This document shows positions 8,776 through 17,835 of a stretch of DNA of 64,000 nt, in pieces; within the stretch, counting starts at the first letter, position 1; each line of letters starts with the position of its first letter. The stretch lies in contig NC_067206.1 in assembly GCF_026262505.1 (NCBI RefSeq), positions 31,697,896 to 31,761,895 on the forward strand, written 5' to 3'. Source of the DNA: Trichomonas vaginalis G3. Taxonomy: Eukaryota > Parabasalia > Trichomonadida > Trichomonadidae. Below the pieces are notes generated by a model, which was not told where the DNA came from, ran no database searches, and worked only from the letters and a program-made list of their open reading frames with translations. The translations under genes were made by a program, and so were the position numbers.

Positions 8776-9177
8776 ATGGGTTTATTTGGCGCATTAGCAG
8801 GAGTTGCATCCAGATTTTTGCCCGCAGTGGGAACAATAGCCAGAGGTGTATTTGGAGTTGGAAGGAAAATTTTGAGTACATTAGGTATACTTAAAGAGAA
8901 AGCACAACCTATTATACAAACTGTACAGAAAGGTTGGGATGTAGCACGAGATGCAACAAATCTTATTCCAAATCCTGAAACAAGAGGAAAAGTTCAAGGA
9001 TGGATGGACAATGTAGGAAGACAAGCAGGAAACTATTATAACAAAGCAAATGACTACTATAACCAAGCAGGACACTATATGGACCAAGGTGAAAGATTCT
9101 TTAACAGAGGATATAACCATGCACAACAGTGGGTAAACAATAACCAACCTCAACCGCCTCAAACGTGGGGAATGTAA
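8776..9177 (+). CDS. Minor-capsid-like amphipathic protein, 133 residues
   Basis: The protein starts MGLFGALAGVASRFLPAVG, a hydrophobic Gly/Ala-rich helix with Gly2 available for myristoylation. Next come a basic segment, a long helical part with NYYNKANDYYNQAGHYMDQG repeats, and a Gln/Pro tail. The design resembles the 4886 gene and the inner-element gene at 17836-18351. A membrane-interacting internal virion protein is the best guess. The T-run box TTTTTTACCCT lies just before the ATG, and the ATG is only 17 bases from the divergent integrase start. Confidence 0.6.
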   Translation: MGLFGALAGVASRFLPAVGTIARGVFGVGRKILSTLGILKEKAQPIIQTVQKGWDVARDATNLIPNPETRGKVQGWMDNVGRQAGNYYNKANDYYNQAGHYMDQGERFFNRGYNHAQQWVNNNQPQPPQTWGM

Positions 9178-9196
9178 AGTTTTTTATTGAGATGAA

Positions 9197-9349
9197 ATGA
9201 ACAATGCAGCATTGAGACAAATAAGTTCAAGATGGATTTGTCGGCTTCCAGCATTTAAACCACGTGTTTGTAAAGTTCTGCCTATACCTCAGGAAGTTTT
9301 AGACCGACTTCAAAAACCTCAACAACCAGTTGAAAACAAACCAAATTAA
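9197..9349 (+). CDS. Small basic hypothetical protein, 50 residues
   Basis: This short frame (MNNAALRQISSRWICRLPAF) starts after the box GTTTTTTATTGAG. The downstream gene at 9369 has an almost identical leader (TTTTTTACTGAGATGAA). It is basic, with two Cys and a Pro/Gln-rich tail. The leader-plus-ATG pattern is the main support. No family is recognised. Confidence 0.5.
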   Translation: MNNAALRQISSRWICRLPAFKPRVCKVLPIPQEVLDRLQKPQQPVENKPN

Positions 9350-9368
9350 AATTTTTTACTGAGATGAA

Positions 9369-9953
9369 ATGACCGAAGAAGTTGAAACGGTAGATTTGAC
9401 ACCACAAACAAAAAGTTCAGAACCATTGTCAAAACCTGTCAAAGAACTTACAGATGAAGAGAAAAATTCAATAATAGAAAGTGCCAGGTCTGGAAATACA
9501 AACTCTAACTATAAAGTCACTTTTCATAGAAATGGAACGGCTAGTATCTCAAAAAAGAAACAGACTCTCACAAATAAAATATTGAAGTCTGAAGGAGCTT
9601 TCGAGACAACAGATGGAAAAGTTTACTTCACTGACCAACAGTTCATTATAGAACATCTCATTGACTTAGAGTCGAAATATTCTAAACTTTACAACAAACA
9701 CAAAAAGTTGAAAGGAAAACAAAAACAAATGGCATATGATATTTATGAAGATGTTGACGACACAACTGTTCCTGCAAGTGAAGTAAAGTCAGAGGAACCG
9801 AAAAGTGACGAAAAACCGATAGAAGAAGAAAAACCAAAAACTGAAGATAAACCAAAACCAAAGTTTAGTTTCCAAACTAAACCAAGTCAACCTTCATTAG
9901 CTGGTATGGGTTGGCGTCAAAGACTTATGGCAGCAGGCGGTTATGTAAAGTAA
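9369..9953 (+). CDS. Hypothetical protein, disordered, with conserved N-terminal module
   Basis: A 194-residue protein. The segment LTDEEKNSIIESAR...YKVTFHRNGTASISKKK resembles the start of the inner-element protein at 45364 (LSKSERESIILNDAR...GKIYVRKRK) and, more weakly, 47950. A long Glu/Lys/Pro-rich region and a C-terminal GMGWRQRLMAAGGYVK follow. Proteins of this family sit near capsid genes, so a structural or packaging role is possible. The T-run box precedes the ATG. Confidence 0.62.
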   Translation: MTEEVETVDLTPQTKSSEPLSKPVKELTDEEKNSIIESARSGNTNSNYKVTFHRNGTASISKKKQTLTNKILKSEGAFETTDGKVYFTDQQFIIEHLIDLESKYSKLYNKHKKLKGKQKQMAYDIYEDVDDTTVPASEVKSEEPKSDEKPIEEEKPKTEDKPKPKFSFQTKPSQPSLAGMGWRQRLMAAGGYVK

Positions 9954-9984
9954 AGAAAAAAAATATTTTTTTATTTTTATAAAA

Positions 9985-12138
9985 ATGCCCCCATATAGAA
10001 TGGATAGAAAGTCTGCTAGAATAAAAGCAGAGTTACAAAGATATGGTTGGAGAGTTTCGAAGAATTTTAAATATAGGAAGGGAAGACCCATAAAAGTCTA
10101 TGACAAACTGGCTGGTCTGACCTACGAATTAGATTTGGAAACAGCACGTGCCAATTATCCAAACAGACTAGAGAGGTTAGAAGAAGAACGTCTTATGGAC
10201 ATGCCTTTCGATGTTAGTGAACCTCAAGTTGAAGGACACGACGGCTTTGCCAGATTCTACTGGAAACATGACGAACAATTGCATCCTTTGAGAAGGAAAA
10301 AAGGAAAAGGTGAAGACGCACATGCTCCCATGGAAAGAACAAGATATGCATATGAAAAGTATCGTGAAGTTAGAAGTCAAATTACATCTGGTCGAACCTT
10401 TACAGTAAACTTTGACGAAGGAAAGAACAAAGAAGGCTTCATGGGAGTACTTGCTGCAATTCAAGACGGAAATAAGAAAGGACACAATCTCAGATTGACC
10501 ATAACAGATTTGGATGGTCACATTTACTATGCACATGGCAATGAACAAACAGCCGCAAAACTTCTTGACGCTTTCAAGACTACAAAGAGAGAACAAATGG
10601 TTGACTCCGACTCAGACATTTTGAATGCAATTGAAGGAATTGCAAGTGTCAAGTTCGAATGGTACCAACCTAACCCTCAAGCAGTCAGACAACATGCTGG
10701 ATACTTCCCCTTCATAAATAAGTCTGACATTGACTTGACAAGGTATGGAATTTACAATTCAATTGAAACAATTGTCAACGAACCTTGCATTCTTACATGT
10801 CTCAGGAACTCTGGTCTTGTTACAGATGAGAAGATGAAGTATCTTGAGTCATGTGTGAAGACAAGGTACATTCTCAGAGGTCAATTGGCAAAAATTGCAC
10901 CGTTGGCAAATGTCAATATCCGAGTCAACATACCTACAGCTAAAGGTTCTTCACATGACGACTATGTTGTTGACAAAGACTTACCATGGTTGAAGATTGT
11001 AATTGTCCACAACCACTTCATGTTGAACGAAAGTCTTACAAACCCATTGTTCGGAAAAGGTAAGTGCAACATTGTCAGAGCTGTAAACATTCTTTTCGAG
11101 AAAGGTTTGTTGGAACCAATTCCAGATGACAAGCTGACAGAAACTTTTGTACCAAAAGACGAAACAAACTTTTCATTGTTAGCAAGACCAAAAGTTGTTC
11201 CAGACAAAGTTCTAGTACAAAAGAAGTACACAGTTCCACAAGGAGTTGGATTGTTCGGATACCAACCTGAACCAGAAGAACTTCCAATGAGGTTGCAAGA
11301 ACTTCAAGATGCTATAAACAAACTTCCATTGAGACATCCAATTGACGTCAAATTGTATTGGAGAGCATCTGAGTTAGGTCAGAAGGTTTTATATGAAACA
11401 GGTTGCTTCGATGATGTTTATGAGATAACAGGAGAAGTTTCTCAGAAGATAAGAGACTCACTTGAATTTCCACAAACTGGACCAATTGGTTGCAACAAGT
11501 TCGACTCAAACGAAAAGATATACTATGTCGACCTTAACGCTGCGTACATGAGGTTTGTCCAATATATTCCGACTGGAATTCCAAACGAAGATGGTGAGTT
11601 CCTGGGAAGGAACTATACAGTTGGAAAAGTCATACAACAACTGTATGATATTAGGAAAGCTTCAAACCCCAAACTTGCAATGACACTCAAATTGCTTATG
11701 AATTCGACATGGGGATATTCCATTAAGAAACCTCAAGAGATGAAGAGTAAACATTATGAGAAGGTCGACAACTTTGTTGAAAGGTTTTCTCCTTTTGTTT
11801 TGAAGTACGAATTCACTCAAGGTCAAAGTGGCTTAGTAACCACATTAAAACCTATTGTCGAACATTGGTCTTACCCTCAGTTCGCAAAGGCAGTCCTTGA
11901 CGAGTACAACAAATTCTTCTCCGAAGTCAAATCGAAAGTTGTGGTTTACTATGAGAACATTGACGCACTCATGACGAACGAAGAAGGATACAACAAACTC
12001 ATTGAAATGGGTATGGTCGGTGAAAAGATGGGTCGATTCAAATTGGACAAAATTTTCACCGAAGTTCATGTAATATCGAAAAGGAAATATTGGGGCATAC
12101 TTGAAGACGGCACAGAAATAAAACATTGCATGAAGTAA
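9985..12138 (+). CDS. polB-like: Family B DNA polymerase-like protein, compact form
   Basis: A 717-residue protein. The middle part (about residues 235-370) aligns with the inner polymerase: EPCILTCLRNSGL pairs with NCFVYACIQAGVN, and IVHNHFMLNESL with LVEDHYMLNERL. The C-terminal part has a motif-A-like block YYVDLNAAYMRF (about 512-523), a motif-B-like KLLMNSTWGYS (about 568-578) and a motif-C region near YYENIDAL. I see no exonuclease segment like the one in the inner protein. Mavericks are thought to replicate by protein-primed family B polymerases. Whether this form still copies DNA or does something else cannot be told from sequence. Upstream is a long T-run box. Confidence 0.72.
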   Translation: MPPYRMDRKSARIKAELQRYGWRVSKNFKYRKGRPIKVYDKLAGLTYELDLETARANYPNRLERLEEERLMDMPFDVSEPQVEGHDGFARFYWKHDEQLHPLRRKKGKGEDAHAPMERTRYAYEKYREVRSQITSGRTFTVNFDEGKNKEGFMGVLAAIQDGNKKGHNLRLTITDLDGHIYYAHGNEQTAAKLLDAFKTTKREQMVDSDSDILNAIEGIASVKFEWYQPNPQAVRQHAGYFPFINKSDIDLTRYGIYNSIETIVNEPCILTCLRNSGLVTDEKMKYLESCVKTRYILRGQLAKIAPLANVNIRVNIPTAKGSSHDDYVVDKDLPWLKIVIVHNHFMLNESLTNPLFGKGKCNIVRAVNILFEKGLLEPIPDDKLTETFVPKDETNFSLLARPKVVPDKVLVQKKYTVPQGVGLFGYQPEPEELPMRLQELQDAINKLPLRHPIDVKLYWRASELGQKVLYETGCFDDVYEITGEVSQKIRDSLEFPQTGPIGCNKFDSNEKIYYVDLNAAYMRFVQYIPTGIPNEDGEFLGRNYTVGKVIQQLYDIRKASNPKLAMTLKLLMNSTWGYSIKKPQEMKSKHYEKVDNFVERFSPFVLKYEFTQGQSGLVTTLKPIVEHWSYPQFAKAVLDEYNKFFSEVKSKVVVYYENIDALMTNEEGYNKLIEMGMVGEKMGRFKLDKIFTEVHVISKRKYWGILEDGTEIKHCMK

Positions 12139-12182
12139 AAAATTTATTTTCAAAAAAGTGACATTTTTTTTATTTTATTTGA

Positions 12183-12575
12183 AATGTACGCTGAGTTTGT
12201 TGGAGAAGACCGTTGGAAAACTTGTTTGTTAGATGAGAAATATGAAATTCACTGTTGTGAGTCATTTGAAGTCAGAAACAAAAAGACAAAAAGAGTTTTA
12301 AGCGAAATGATGGATATGCTATTATGAAGATGGATGGAAAACACTATCTTAAACATGTTGTCATTGCAACTCATTTTATACTGAATCTTAACAATTTACC
12401 TTTTGTAGACCATATAAACTATATAAGAAACGACAATAGACTTGAAAACTTACGTTGGGTCACTCGTTCTGAAAACAATAAGAACAAAGGCAAATTTGGA
12501 GATATTGTATTCGAATTTGTCGACGAACTAGAAGATGAAACAATTGAAATTACAGACTATGGCATACCATTTTAA
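12183..12575 (+). pseudogene. HNH homing-endonuclease-like gene, broken
   Basis: The later part has the NUMOD/HNH homing-endonuclease look: YLKHVVIATHFI, then VDHINYIRNDNRLENLRWVT and the RSENNKNK tail. These enzymes cut DNA and spread as selfish genes. It lies directly after the polymerase-like gene and has the usual T-run box before its first ATG. It looks broken, with about one break. No such gene is seen in the inner element, so it may be a passenger that entered the outer lineage. Confidence 0.65.
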
Positions 12576-12600
12576 AACAATATATTTTTACATATATTAA

Positions 12601-13461
12601 ATGCTTCAGGTTGAAAAACAAAGAACAAAAGTAGCAGATACAAAACCATTAGACTATATCTTTACAAATGCTGGTAGGACTATTTCAGATGAAGAAATTT
12701 CATCCCGAGCATACAGGTTTGACTATCCAATTTGTTGGCTTCAAAGTCCTTCAGATGCAAAGGCAATAGGATTTAGAAGAGTTTTGTTTTCAAATAGAAC
12801 TAACGCATTTATGTTCGCAGTATATTTTCATGGGCAGTATAAAGGTCCTGATGGTCTAATAGACAAATTTGACGAAATGAGAATCTTTACAATTCGTTCA
12901 GACGAAAGTCTTGAAAAAACTCTAAATGACTTTCAAACTCAAATGAACAAATATTATTGGGAATTTCAAGAAAAATACGACTCTTTACTAAATGGAACAT
13001 ACTATCTGAAACTAGAATATGACAAGATGAACTCCACCGTTTCATTTCAAAAGATTGAAATTAACCCTCCAAGAGATACAGAGTTTTTATTTTGGGAAGT
13101 AGACAAACGTTCTTGGGCACAATTTCTTCGGTTACTAAACCAGAACGAACCATTACCACCAGATGGTCCATTTAAATTTATACTTCCACCAGCAGATTTG
13201 ATGGTTTATAGAAACGTGTTTGACCCTCAAAATGTTATGTGTCATGCAAGTTTCAGTTCAAGCAACAATAGTTTTCTATGTATTGGTAAGGACTTTTATG
13301 ACTTTGCTTCTAAATTCTACGAACCACCTAGTAACAGTTTCTCTGACTTTCAAGTTTGGTTCACAACAAATGGTGTGCAACATATTATTCCATTGTACTG
13401 TGACTTTTATCTCGAATTGTCTTTCATATATATCTACGGAAAAGTGCTGAAAAAGTATTGA
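12601..13461 (+). CDS. Putative minor capsid protein, family A copy 2
   Basis: A 286-residue paralogue of the 5133-5981 gene: YRFDYPICWLQSPSDAKAIG at the N-terminal block, then CHASFSSSNNSFLCIGKDFY, FYEPPSNSFSDFQVWFTT and FYLELSFIYIYG near the end. Two copies in one element suggest two related virion positions, or one copy gained by recombination. The box TATTTTTACAT lies before the ATG. The frame looks whole. Confidence 0.62.
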   Translation: MLQVEKQRTKVADTKPLDYIFTNAGRTISDEEISSRAYRFDYPICWLQSPSDAKAIGFRRVLFSNRTNAFMFAVYFHGQYKGPDGLIDKFDEMRIFTIRSDESLEKTLNDFQTQMNKYYWEFQEKYDSLLNGTYYLKLEYDKMNSTVSFQKIEINPPRDTEFLFWEVDKRSWAQFLRLLNQNEPLPPDGPFKFILPPADLMVYRNVFDPQNVMCHASFSSSNNSFLCIGKDFYDFASKFYEPPSNSFSDFQVWFTTNGVQHIIPLYCDFYLELSFIYIYGKVLKKY

Positions 13462-13467
13462 ATGTGA

Positions 13468-13499
13468 AGATATTAGAAAATAACATTTTTTCTAACATC
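13468..13499 (+). repeat. Imperfect hairpin shared in inverted orientation with 16057-16097
   Basis: A T/A-rich stem around TTAGAAAATAACATTTTTTCTAA. A near-identical block of about 29 bases occurs in reverse complement at 16060-16093. The two copies bracket the Cys-motif gene and the 121-bp satellite. It could be a terminator-like structure or the mark of a rearrangement. Confidence 0.5.
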
Positions 13500-13603
13500 G
13501 TAGAAAACTCATGAAAACAATTTATTTTTGACACTTTCACAAAAAACATAAAAAATAAAGTTAGTTTTTTTAAAAAAATATTTTTTATCTTTATTGTAAG
13601 AAC

Positions 13604-14548
13604 ATGTTAGCAACAACTGGCACAACAACTTTACCAAACTCTTTAGTTATGAACCCAACTTCAATGTTAGTAGATACGTCAAAAATTATTCCAGATTCGT
13701 TTGATTTTGACACGGCAATACAGAAGATAAAGCAAGAACTTCTCCAAGGAGATTTAGATTGCACTGCAAAAGATGAAACAAATGAACAATATCTTTATGA
13801 AATGCAGGATATTATTGACCATCTACCTAAACTTCCTGAAATACAACAACAAAAGCTTACTATTCCAGAATTTGACGAAATTGCAGTTAAAGCTACTGAC
13901 TCAGCAGAAATAAAGAAGTATATTCGAAAGAAAAACGACAAATATTTGGCATATTATTGCAACCACAAAGTCATGGACAAAGACTGCGATATGGTATATA
14001 AGAACATATCTGACTTATACAAATCTGAAGAATTCAAAACATATGACAATTTTGTTACGTTAGTAGCTAAATGTGTTTGGGAAATAAGAAATAAAGACAA
14101 AAGAAATAAGGTATGGAACGAACAAATCAGACCTACATATTCTGAGTTTAAGAGGACCCTTGACGCTATAGTTGTACTTGCAGGACAAATTTCAATGTAC
14201 AATGCTAAAATGAACCCACAATGTTCTAAATGTAAAGCAGCAATTAGAGGTTACACATATGCCCTCAAGGAAATAGAGCGTATGCGAAATGACTCTGCTG
14301 ACTTGAAGAAAGAAGCAGAGAAACTAGCAGAAGATAAAATGAACATATTGGCATTTCTAAACAAAAACTATCCAACAGCTGACGATTTCCTTTTATCTGA
14401 CGTCAAGAGGAAGTATAAAGAAACATTCAATACCATCAAAAATTTCGATGTACTGACAGAAGAAATAGAAGCTACGAAAGAGATTGGGACAAAGTTGCAA
14501 TTCGGCACTTTTTGTAAAAAAAAATGGGGTCATACTCATAATGAATAG
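13604..14548 (+). CDS. Conserved Maverick protein with CxxC motif and coiled coil
   Basis: A 314-residue protein homologous to 27687-28652 and 36638-37603. Shared landmarks are PNSLVMNPTSMLV near the start, YLYEMQDIIDHLPKLPEIQ, NHKVMDKDCDMVYKN, MNPQCSKCKAAIR (a possible zinc pair) and a coiled coil before KNYPTADDFLLSDVK. The function is unknown; helical content and CxxC could suit nucleic-acid or protein binding. The inner homologues carry about 14 extra residues near the N-terminus, exactly where a GC double hairpin lies. The C-terminal end differs from theirs and abuts the 121-bp satellite. Confidence 0.68.
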   Translation: MLATTGTTTLPNSLVMNPTSMLVDTSKIIPDSFDFDTAIQKIKQELLQGDLDCTAKDETNEQYLYEMQDIIDHLPKLPEIQQQKLTIPEFDEIAVKATDSAEIKKYIRKKNDKYLAYYCNHKVMDKDCDMVYKNISDLYKSEEFKTYDNFVTLVAKCVWEIRNKDKRNKVWNEQIRPTYSEFKRTLDAIVVLAGQISMYNAKMNPQCSKCKAAIRGYTYALKEIERMRNDSADLKKEAEKLAEDKMNILAFLNKNYPTADDFLLSDVKRKYKETFNTIKNFDVLTEEIEATKEIGTKLQFGTFCKKKWGHTHNE

Positions 14549-14550
14549 AG

Positions 14551-15310
14551 ACTTATAGCCAAGTCTTGATATCATGCAGGGAGAATATACATAGATAAGC
14601 AATTATATTTTATAGTAGTAGTATTCGGAAATTCTTACAATTTACAATACAATTTTCAAAAATGGATAAAGACTTATAGCCAAGTCTTGATATCATGCAG
14701 GGAGAATATACATAGATAAGCAATTATATTTTATAGTAGTAGTATTCAGAAATTCTTACAATTTACAATACAATTTTCAAAAATGGATAAAGACTAATAG
14801 CCAAGTCTTGATATCATGCAGGGAGAATATACATAGATAAGCAATTATATTTTATAGTAGTAGTATTCGGAAATTCTTACAATTTACAATACAATTTTCA
14901 AAAATGGATAAAGACTAATAGCCAAGTCTTGATATCATGCAGGGAGAATATACATAGATAAGCAATTATATTTTATAGTAGTAGTATTCGGAAATTCTTA
15001 CAATTTACAATACAATTTTCAAAAATGGATAAAGACTTATAGCCAAGTCTTGATATCATGCAGGGAGAATATACATAGATAAGCAATTATATTTTATAGT
15101 AGTAGTATTCAGAAATTCTTACAATTTACAATACAATTTTCAAAAATGGATAAAGACTAATAGCCAAGTCTTGATATCATGCAGGGAGAATATACATAGA
15201 TAAGCAATTATATTTTATAGTAGTAGTATTCGGAAATTCTTACAATTTACAATACAATTTTCAAAAATGGATCAAGACTAATAGCCAAGTCTTGATATCA
15301 TGCAGGGAGA
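14551..15310. repeat. 121-bp satellite, about 6.3 copies
   Basis: The mark GCCAAGTCTTGATATCATGC recurs at 14558, 14679, 14800, 14921, 15042, 15163 and 15284, exactly 121 bp apart. Units are almost identical and differ at a few positions (ACTTATAG or ACTAATAG; TTCGG or TTCAG). These two variants alternate in a way that suggests duplication of multi-unit blocks. The array ends inside the seventh unit. I see no coding content. It begins at the 3' end of the Cys-motif gene. Confidence 0.95.
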
Positions 15311-16152
15311 CTCTCTACAAATACAAAAATTGATTATCATAAGGAAATACAAATTTATCAATTTTCATGTGAAAATTACATAAATTTGTTCTCCAATAAA
15401 TAGCAATAATACTTTGAATGTTATATTAAGTAATATAGCTTCAGGTAAATAAGCTTACACTTCAAAAATATACTGTTTATTCATTAATTTTAAAAAAAGT
15501 CCAAATTATCTAATCTTGCTTACTCTTCCTTTAAACTTCTTTGTGCCAAATTTAATATTGCCTTCAAAGATGGAATAAGGACATTAGGTTCAATCCTTCG
15601 GCTTTCGACAATTTCCAAAATGTGTTGAATTAATTTCAAACATTCATCGTGTTTTGAAGCTCTTTGCTCAACAATCTGATTACCTGCCCTTGTAAGAATT
15701 CTTACTGCTCTATCTTCATTCAAAACATTAGCGACTTGAACCTTAATAATCGCATTTGGAATCACAACAGTGATGAGAGTTATGACGATATAAAAAATAT
15801 TTTATTATACTCATTCGAAATTAAAAATAATAAAATTTATATATATTAATTTCATTAAATCAAGGTTAAAAATCTCACCGGAAAAATAACCTCAGTGTGA
15901 TAAATTTATCACCGGAAAAATTTACAATAAGGTTAATACCGAAAATATCGAAAAATCAACATTTAAGGTTAATTTAAGAGTATGCACTTTTGTCACCTAC
16001 TCGCTACGAAATTGTTTAGAATTGTGAACCATTGCAACATAAAACATGTAAAACGCTTATGTTAGAAAAAATGTTATTTTCTAATATTCTAACATAAACA
16101 TTATTTTTGAGGAAAAAAATGAAGGTTCTATACGGTTTCTAACCGCCAATCT
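15311..16152. other. Non-Maverick spacer with no confident gene
   Basis: AT-rich sequence without a Maverick gene. A minus-strand frame of about 81 codons (15520-15765; IKVQVANVLNEDRA, then LIQHILEIVESRRIE) has no ATG and reads like a fragment of a helical host protein. Near 15880-15920 the motif TCACCGGAAAAAT occurs twice. An 11-bp perfect inverted repeat (TTATGTTAGAA, 16057-16067 with 16087-16097) forms a hairpin. The origin is unknown and it may be host DNA captured in the element. Confidence 0.4.
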
Positions 16153-16443
16153 TTATTTCTTATTTCCCAAAGGGTTCTCTCTGTTTGGAAGTTGTATCCA
16201 AGGACGCTTGGCAAAGAACTTTATAATGGCTTCCTTCTTTGCTTGCTTTATGTCGTCGAAAGGAGTGCCTTCTGGTACCTCAATTGGAATTCCAGTCGAA
16301 GTCTCGAGATTCAAGGCAGCCCTTCCCGTTATCCAACCGTTAACAAGCTTGCCTTTTACATTCTGCCTGAGGAAGTCTTTAACAAGCTCGTTAATTTCAA
16401 TTAGGTAAATTGCCTCGTCGGTAGGTTCGACCTCGACCATTGC
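16153..16443 (-). CDS. Small unknown protein with DEAIYLIE motif, copy 1
   Basis: The readable protein is about 96 residues, with MVEVEPTDEAIYLIEI near its start, then VNGWITGRAALNLETSTG and FDDIKQAKKEAIIKFF. The reading frame continues upstream through the adjoining 21-bp array, so the true N-terminus is unclear. A related start, MEGLGMPEGFDEAIYLIELP, occurs at 49245-49338, also beside a short tandem array but one of different sequence. I do not recognise a family. Confidence 0.45.
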   Translation of the reverse strand, partial: AMVEVEPTDEAIYLIEINELVKDFLRQNVKGKLVNGWITGRAALNLETSTGIPIEVPEGTPFDDIKQAKKEAIIKFFAKRPWIQLPNRENPLGNKK

Positions 16444-16604
16444 TACTGACAGTAGCAGTACTTTTACTGACATTAGCAGTACTTTTACTGACATTAGCAG
16501 TACTTTTACTGACATTAGCAGTACTTTTACTGACAGTAGCAGTACTTTTACTGACAGTAGCAGTACTTTTACTGACAGTAGCAGTACTTTTACTGACAGT
16601 AGCC
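16444..16604. repeat. 21-bp tandem array, about 7.7 copies
   Basis: The unit is ACTGACAGTAGCAGTACTTTT with a T/G variant (GACATTAGC or GACAGTAGC). Variants are grouped as runs of like units. The length is a multiple of three, so all frames stay open. The array stands where the 5' half of the outer KilA-N gene would be expected. Confidence 0.95.
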
Positions 16605-16611
16605 AATAAAT

Positions 16612-16952
16612 TTAAGAGGATATTATGTACATAGACTATTAGTAAATGCAGTTGCAATGTGGGCTTCACCACGTTATGCATGGCATGTTTACAAACTTCT
16701 TGACGATTTACATACAGAAATTAGAAAAGAGCTAGAGAACAAGCTTGAAGCAAAAGACAAAAGCATTCAGAAAAGAATACCACGTTCGGTACCAAAAGGA
16801 AAGGAAAAGAACTATAAGTATATGATTTATACTGAAGATATGGAAGACAGTGACATGGTTATGTTGCATTTAGTCAGAAGAAACAACAAAAGCTTTTACG
16901 ACCTTGCTAAGATTTACAAATCTGACAGAAATTGGTTCTATCGCGAAAACTT
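16612..16952 (+). pseudogene. KilA-N domain protein of outer Maverick, middle part
   Basis: The segment GYYVHRLLVNAVAMWASPRY is the hallmark of the KilA-N DNA-binding domain. A coiled-coil KLEAKDKSIQKRIPRSVPKG and a conserved YMIYTEDME...VMLHLVRRNNKSFYDLA region follow, as in the inner homologue at 38765-39592. The gene is interrupted here by the inner Maverick, and the rest lies at 49071-49239. Its 5' portion is absent next to the 21-bp array. KilA-N proteins of large DNA viruses bind DNA and probably regulate genes. Confidence 0.8.
16948..16952. other. Target-site duplication of inner Maverick (AACTT, left)
   Basis: AACTT occurs directly before the left TIR and again at 49066-49070 directly after the right TIR. 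The uninterrupted homologue at 39412-39430 shows the same site once (GAAAACTTACCGATTTC), which confirms the target. If one terminal A is counted with the target, the duplication is 6 bp (AACTTA). Confidence 0.88.
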
Positions 16953-17098
16953 AGTTAGTATCCCTAACTTGGGTACGGCGGCACTGCGCGCCTCCGTACA
17001 CCACTTAGCGGTTTTGACACTTTACGAAACCGGTAACGTATATTTTACAACACAACCATAACACCAACTTAACCTTAAATATTTACAAAACCATCTGA

Positions 17099-17190
17099 CA
17101 CATAAACGACTTCACTAATGACTTCACTAATGACTTCACTAATGACTTCACTAACGACTTCACTAACGACTTCACTACCGTCCTCACTAA
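17099..17190 (+). repeat. 12-bp tandem array in the TIR (ATGACTTCACTA)
   Basis: Six to seven copies of a unit reading ATGACTTCACTA or ACGACTTCACTA. The mirror array is at 48843-48930 in the right TIR. Short subterminal arrays like this could bind the integrase or replication protein, but that is inference. Confidence 0.85.
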
Positions 17191-17245
17191 ATAAAAAATA
17201 ACCTATTTTTATTTTTTTTTTAATTTTTTATTTCATTACAAAGAC

Positions 17246-17680
17246 ATGTCCGACTACATTTACTATGACTCTTTCCCAGAACGTTTCCGTGAACTATTCA
17301 AAACTCAAGTAAAACTGAGAAACATGCATTTTAACAAAGACAGACCCATTGACGATGAAAGAAACCCCGAATATATTACAATCCCATATGACGCAAAGTT
17401 CATTGCATACATTCCTTATGGTCGCAGAGGAACGAAAACTATTTCAACAAAGAACAAAAATTATTTCTGGAGCGATGAAGAAAATTGCCTTATCTACATA
17501 AATGCATACTTAAATAAAGCTACATATTGTACAAAAGAAGGTTGGACTGGATTTGAGCTCTACATATACGACGACGATGGAAACAGACGCTGTGTATACC
17601 CATACGATAATATGTACCATTGTTTTCATCAAGCATTAAACGAATACATAGTCAGTAAGGGTCTCATTCCTGCTGAGTAG
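17246..17680 (+). CDS. TIR-encoded hypothetical protein, left copy
   Basis: A 144-residue protein starting MSDYIYYDSFPERFRELFKT and ending YIVSKGLIPAE. It is rich in Tyr and Asp and has the look of a compact globular domain; no family is recognised. The identical protein is encoded at 48350-48784, because the whole gene lies inside the terminal repeat. It faces inward. A gene kept in both TIRs is unusual for the class and gives the element two identical copies. A long T-run precedes the ATG. Confidence 0.7.
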   Translation: MSDYIYYDSFPERFRELFKTQVKLRNMHFNKDRPIDDERNPEYITIPYDAKFIAYIPYGRRGTKTISTKNKNYFWSDEENCLIYINAYLNKATYCTKEGWTGFELYIYDDDGNRRCVYPYDNMYHCFHQALNEYIVSKGLIPAE

Positions 17681-17780
17681 AAATGTTATATTTTTGTTCT
17701 GTCATTTATAAAAAAATAAACTTAAAATTAATGATATCACCACCCTCACACGTATGAAAACATAGCACAAAAATAAATTT

Positions 17781-17829
17781 AGGTGAAGTGGTGAAATCTC
17801 ACCTCTTTTTTCACCTCTTTTTTCACCTC
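17781..17829. repeat. AGGTGA palindromic block, TIR left
   Basis: AGGTGAAGTGGTGAAATCTCACCTC followed by two TTTTTTCACCTC copies, so the two sides pair as a long hairpin. It lies between the convergent 3' ends of the 17246 and 17836 genes. The mirror copy is at 48202-48249. Confidence 0.85.
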
Positions 17830-17835
17830 ATGAAT

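Noticed and set aside
15520-15765. 81-codon minus-strand frame
   Set aside because: It has no ATG, and no neighbour or leader supports it. At most it is a fragment of host coding sequence.
16440-16634. Frames through the 21-bp array as a repetitive protein
   Set aside because: The unit length is a multiple of three, so frames stay open by chance on both strands. None has independent coding support.
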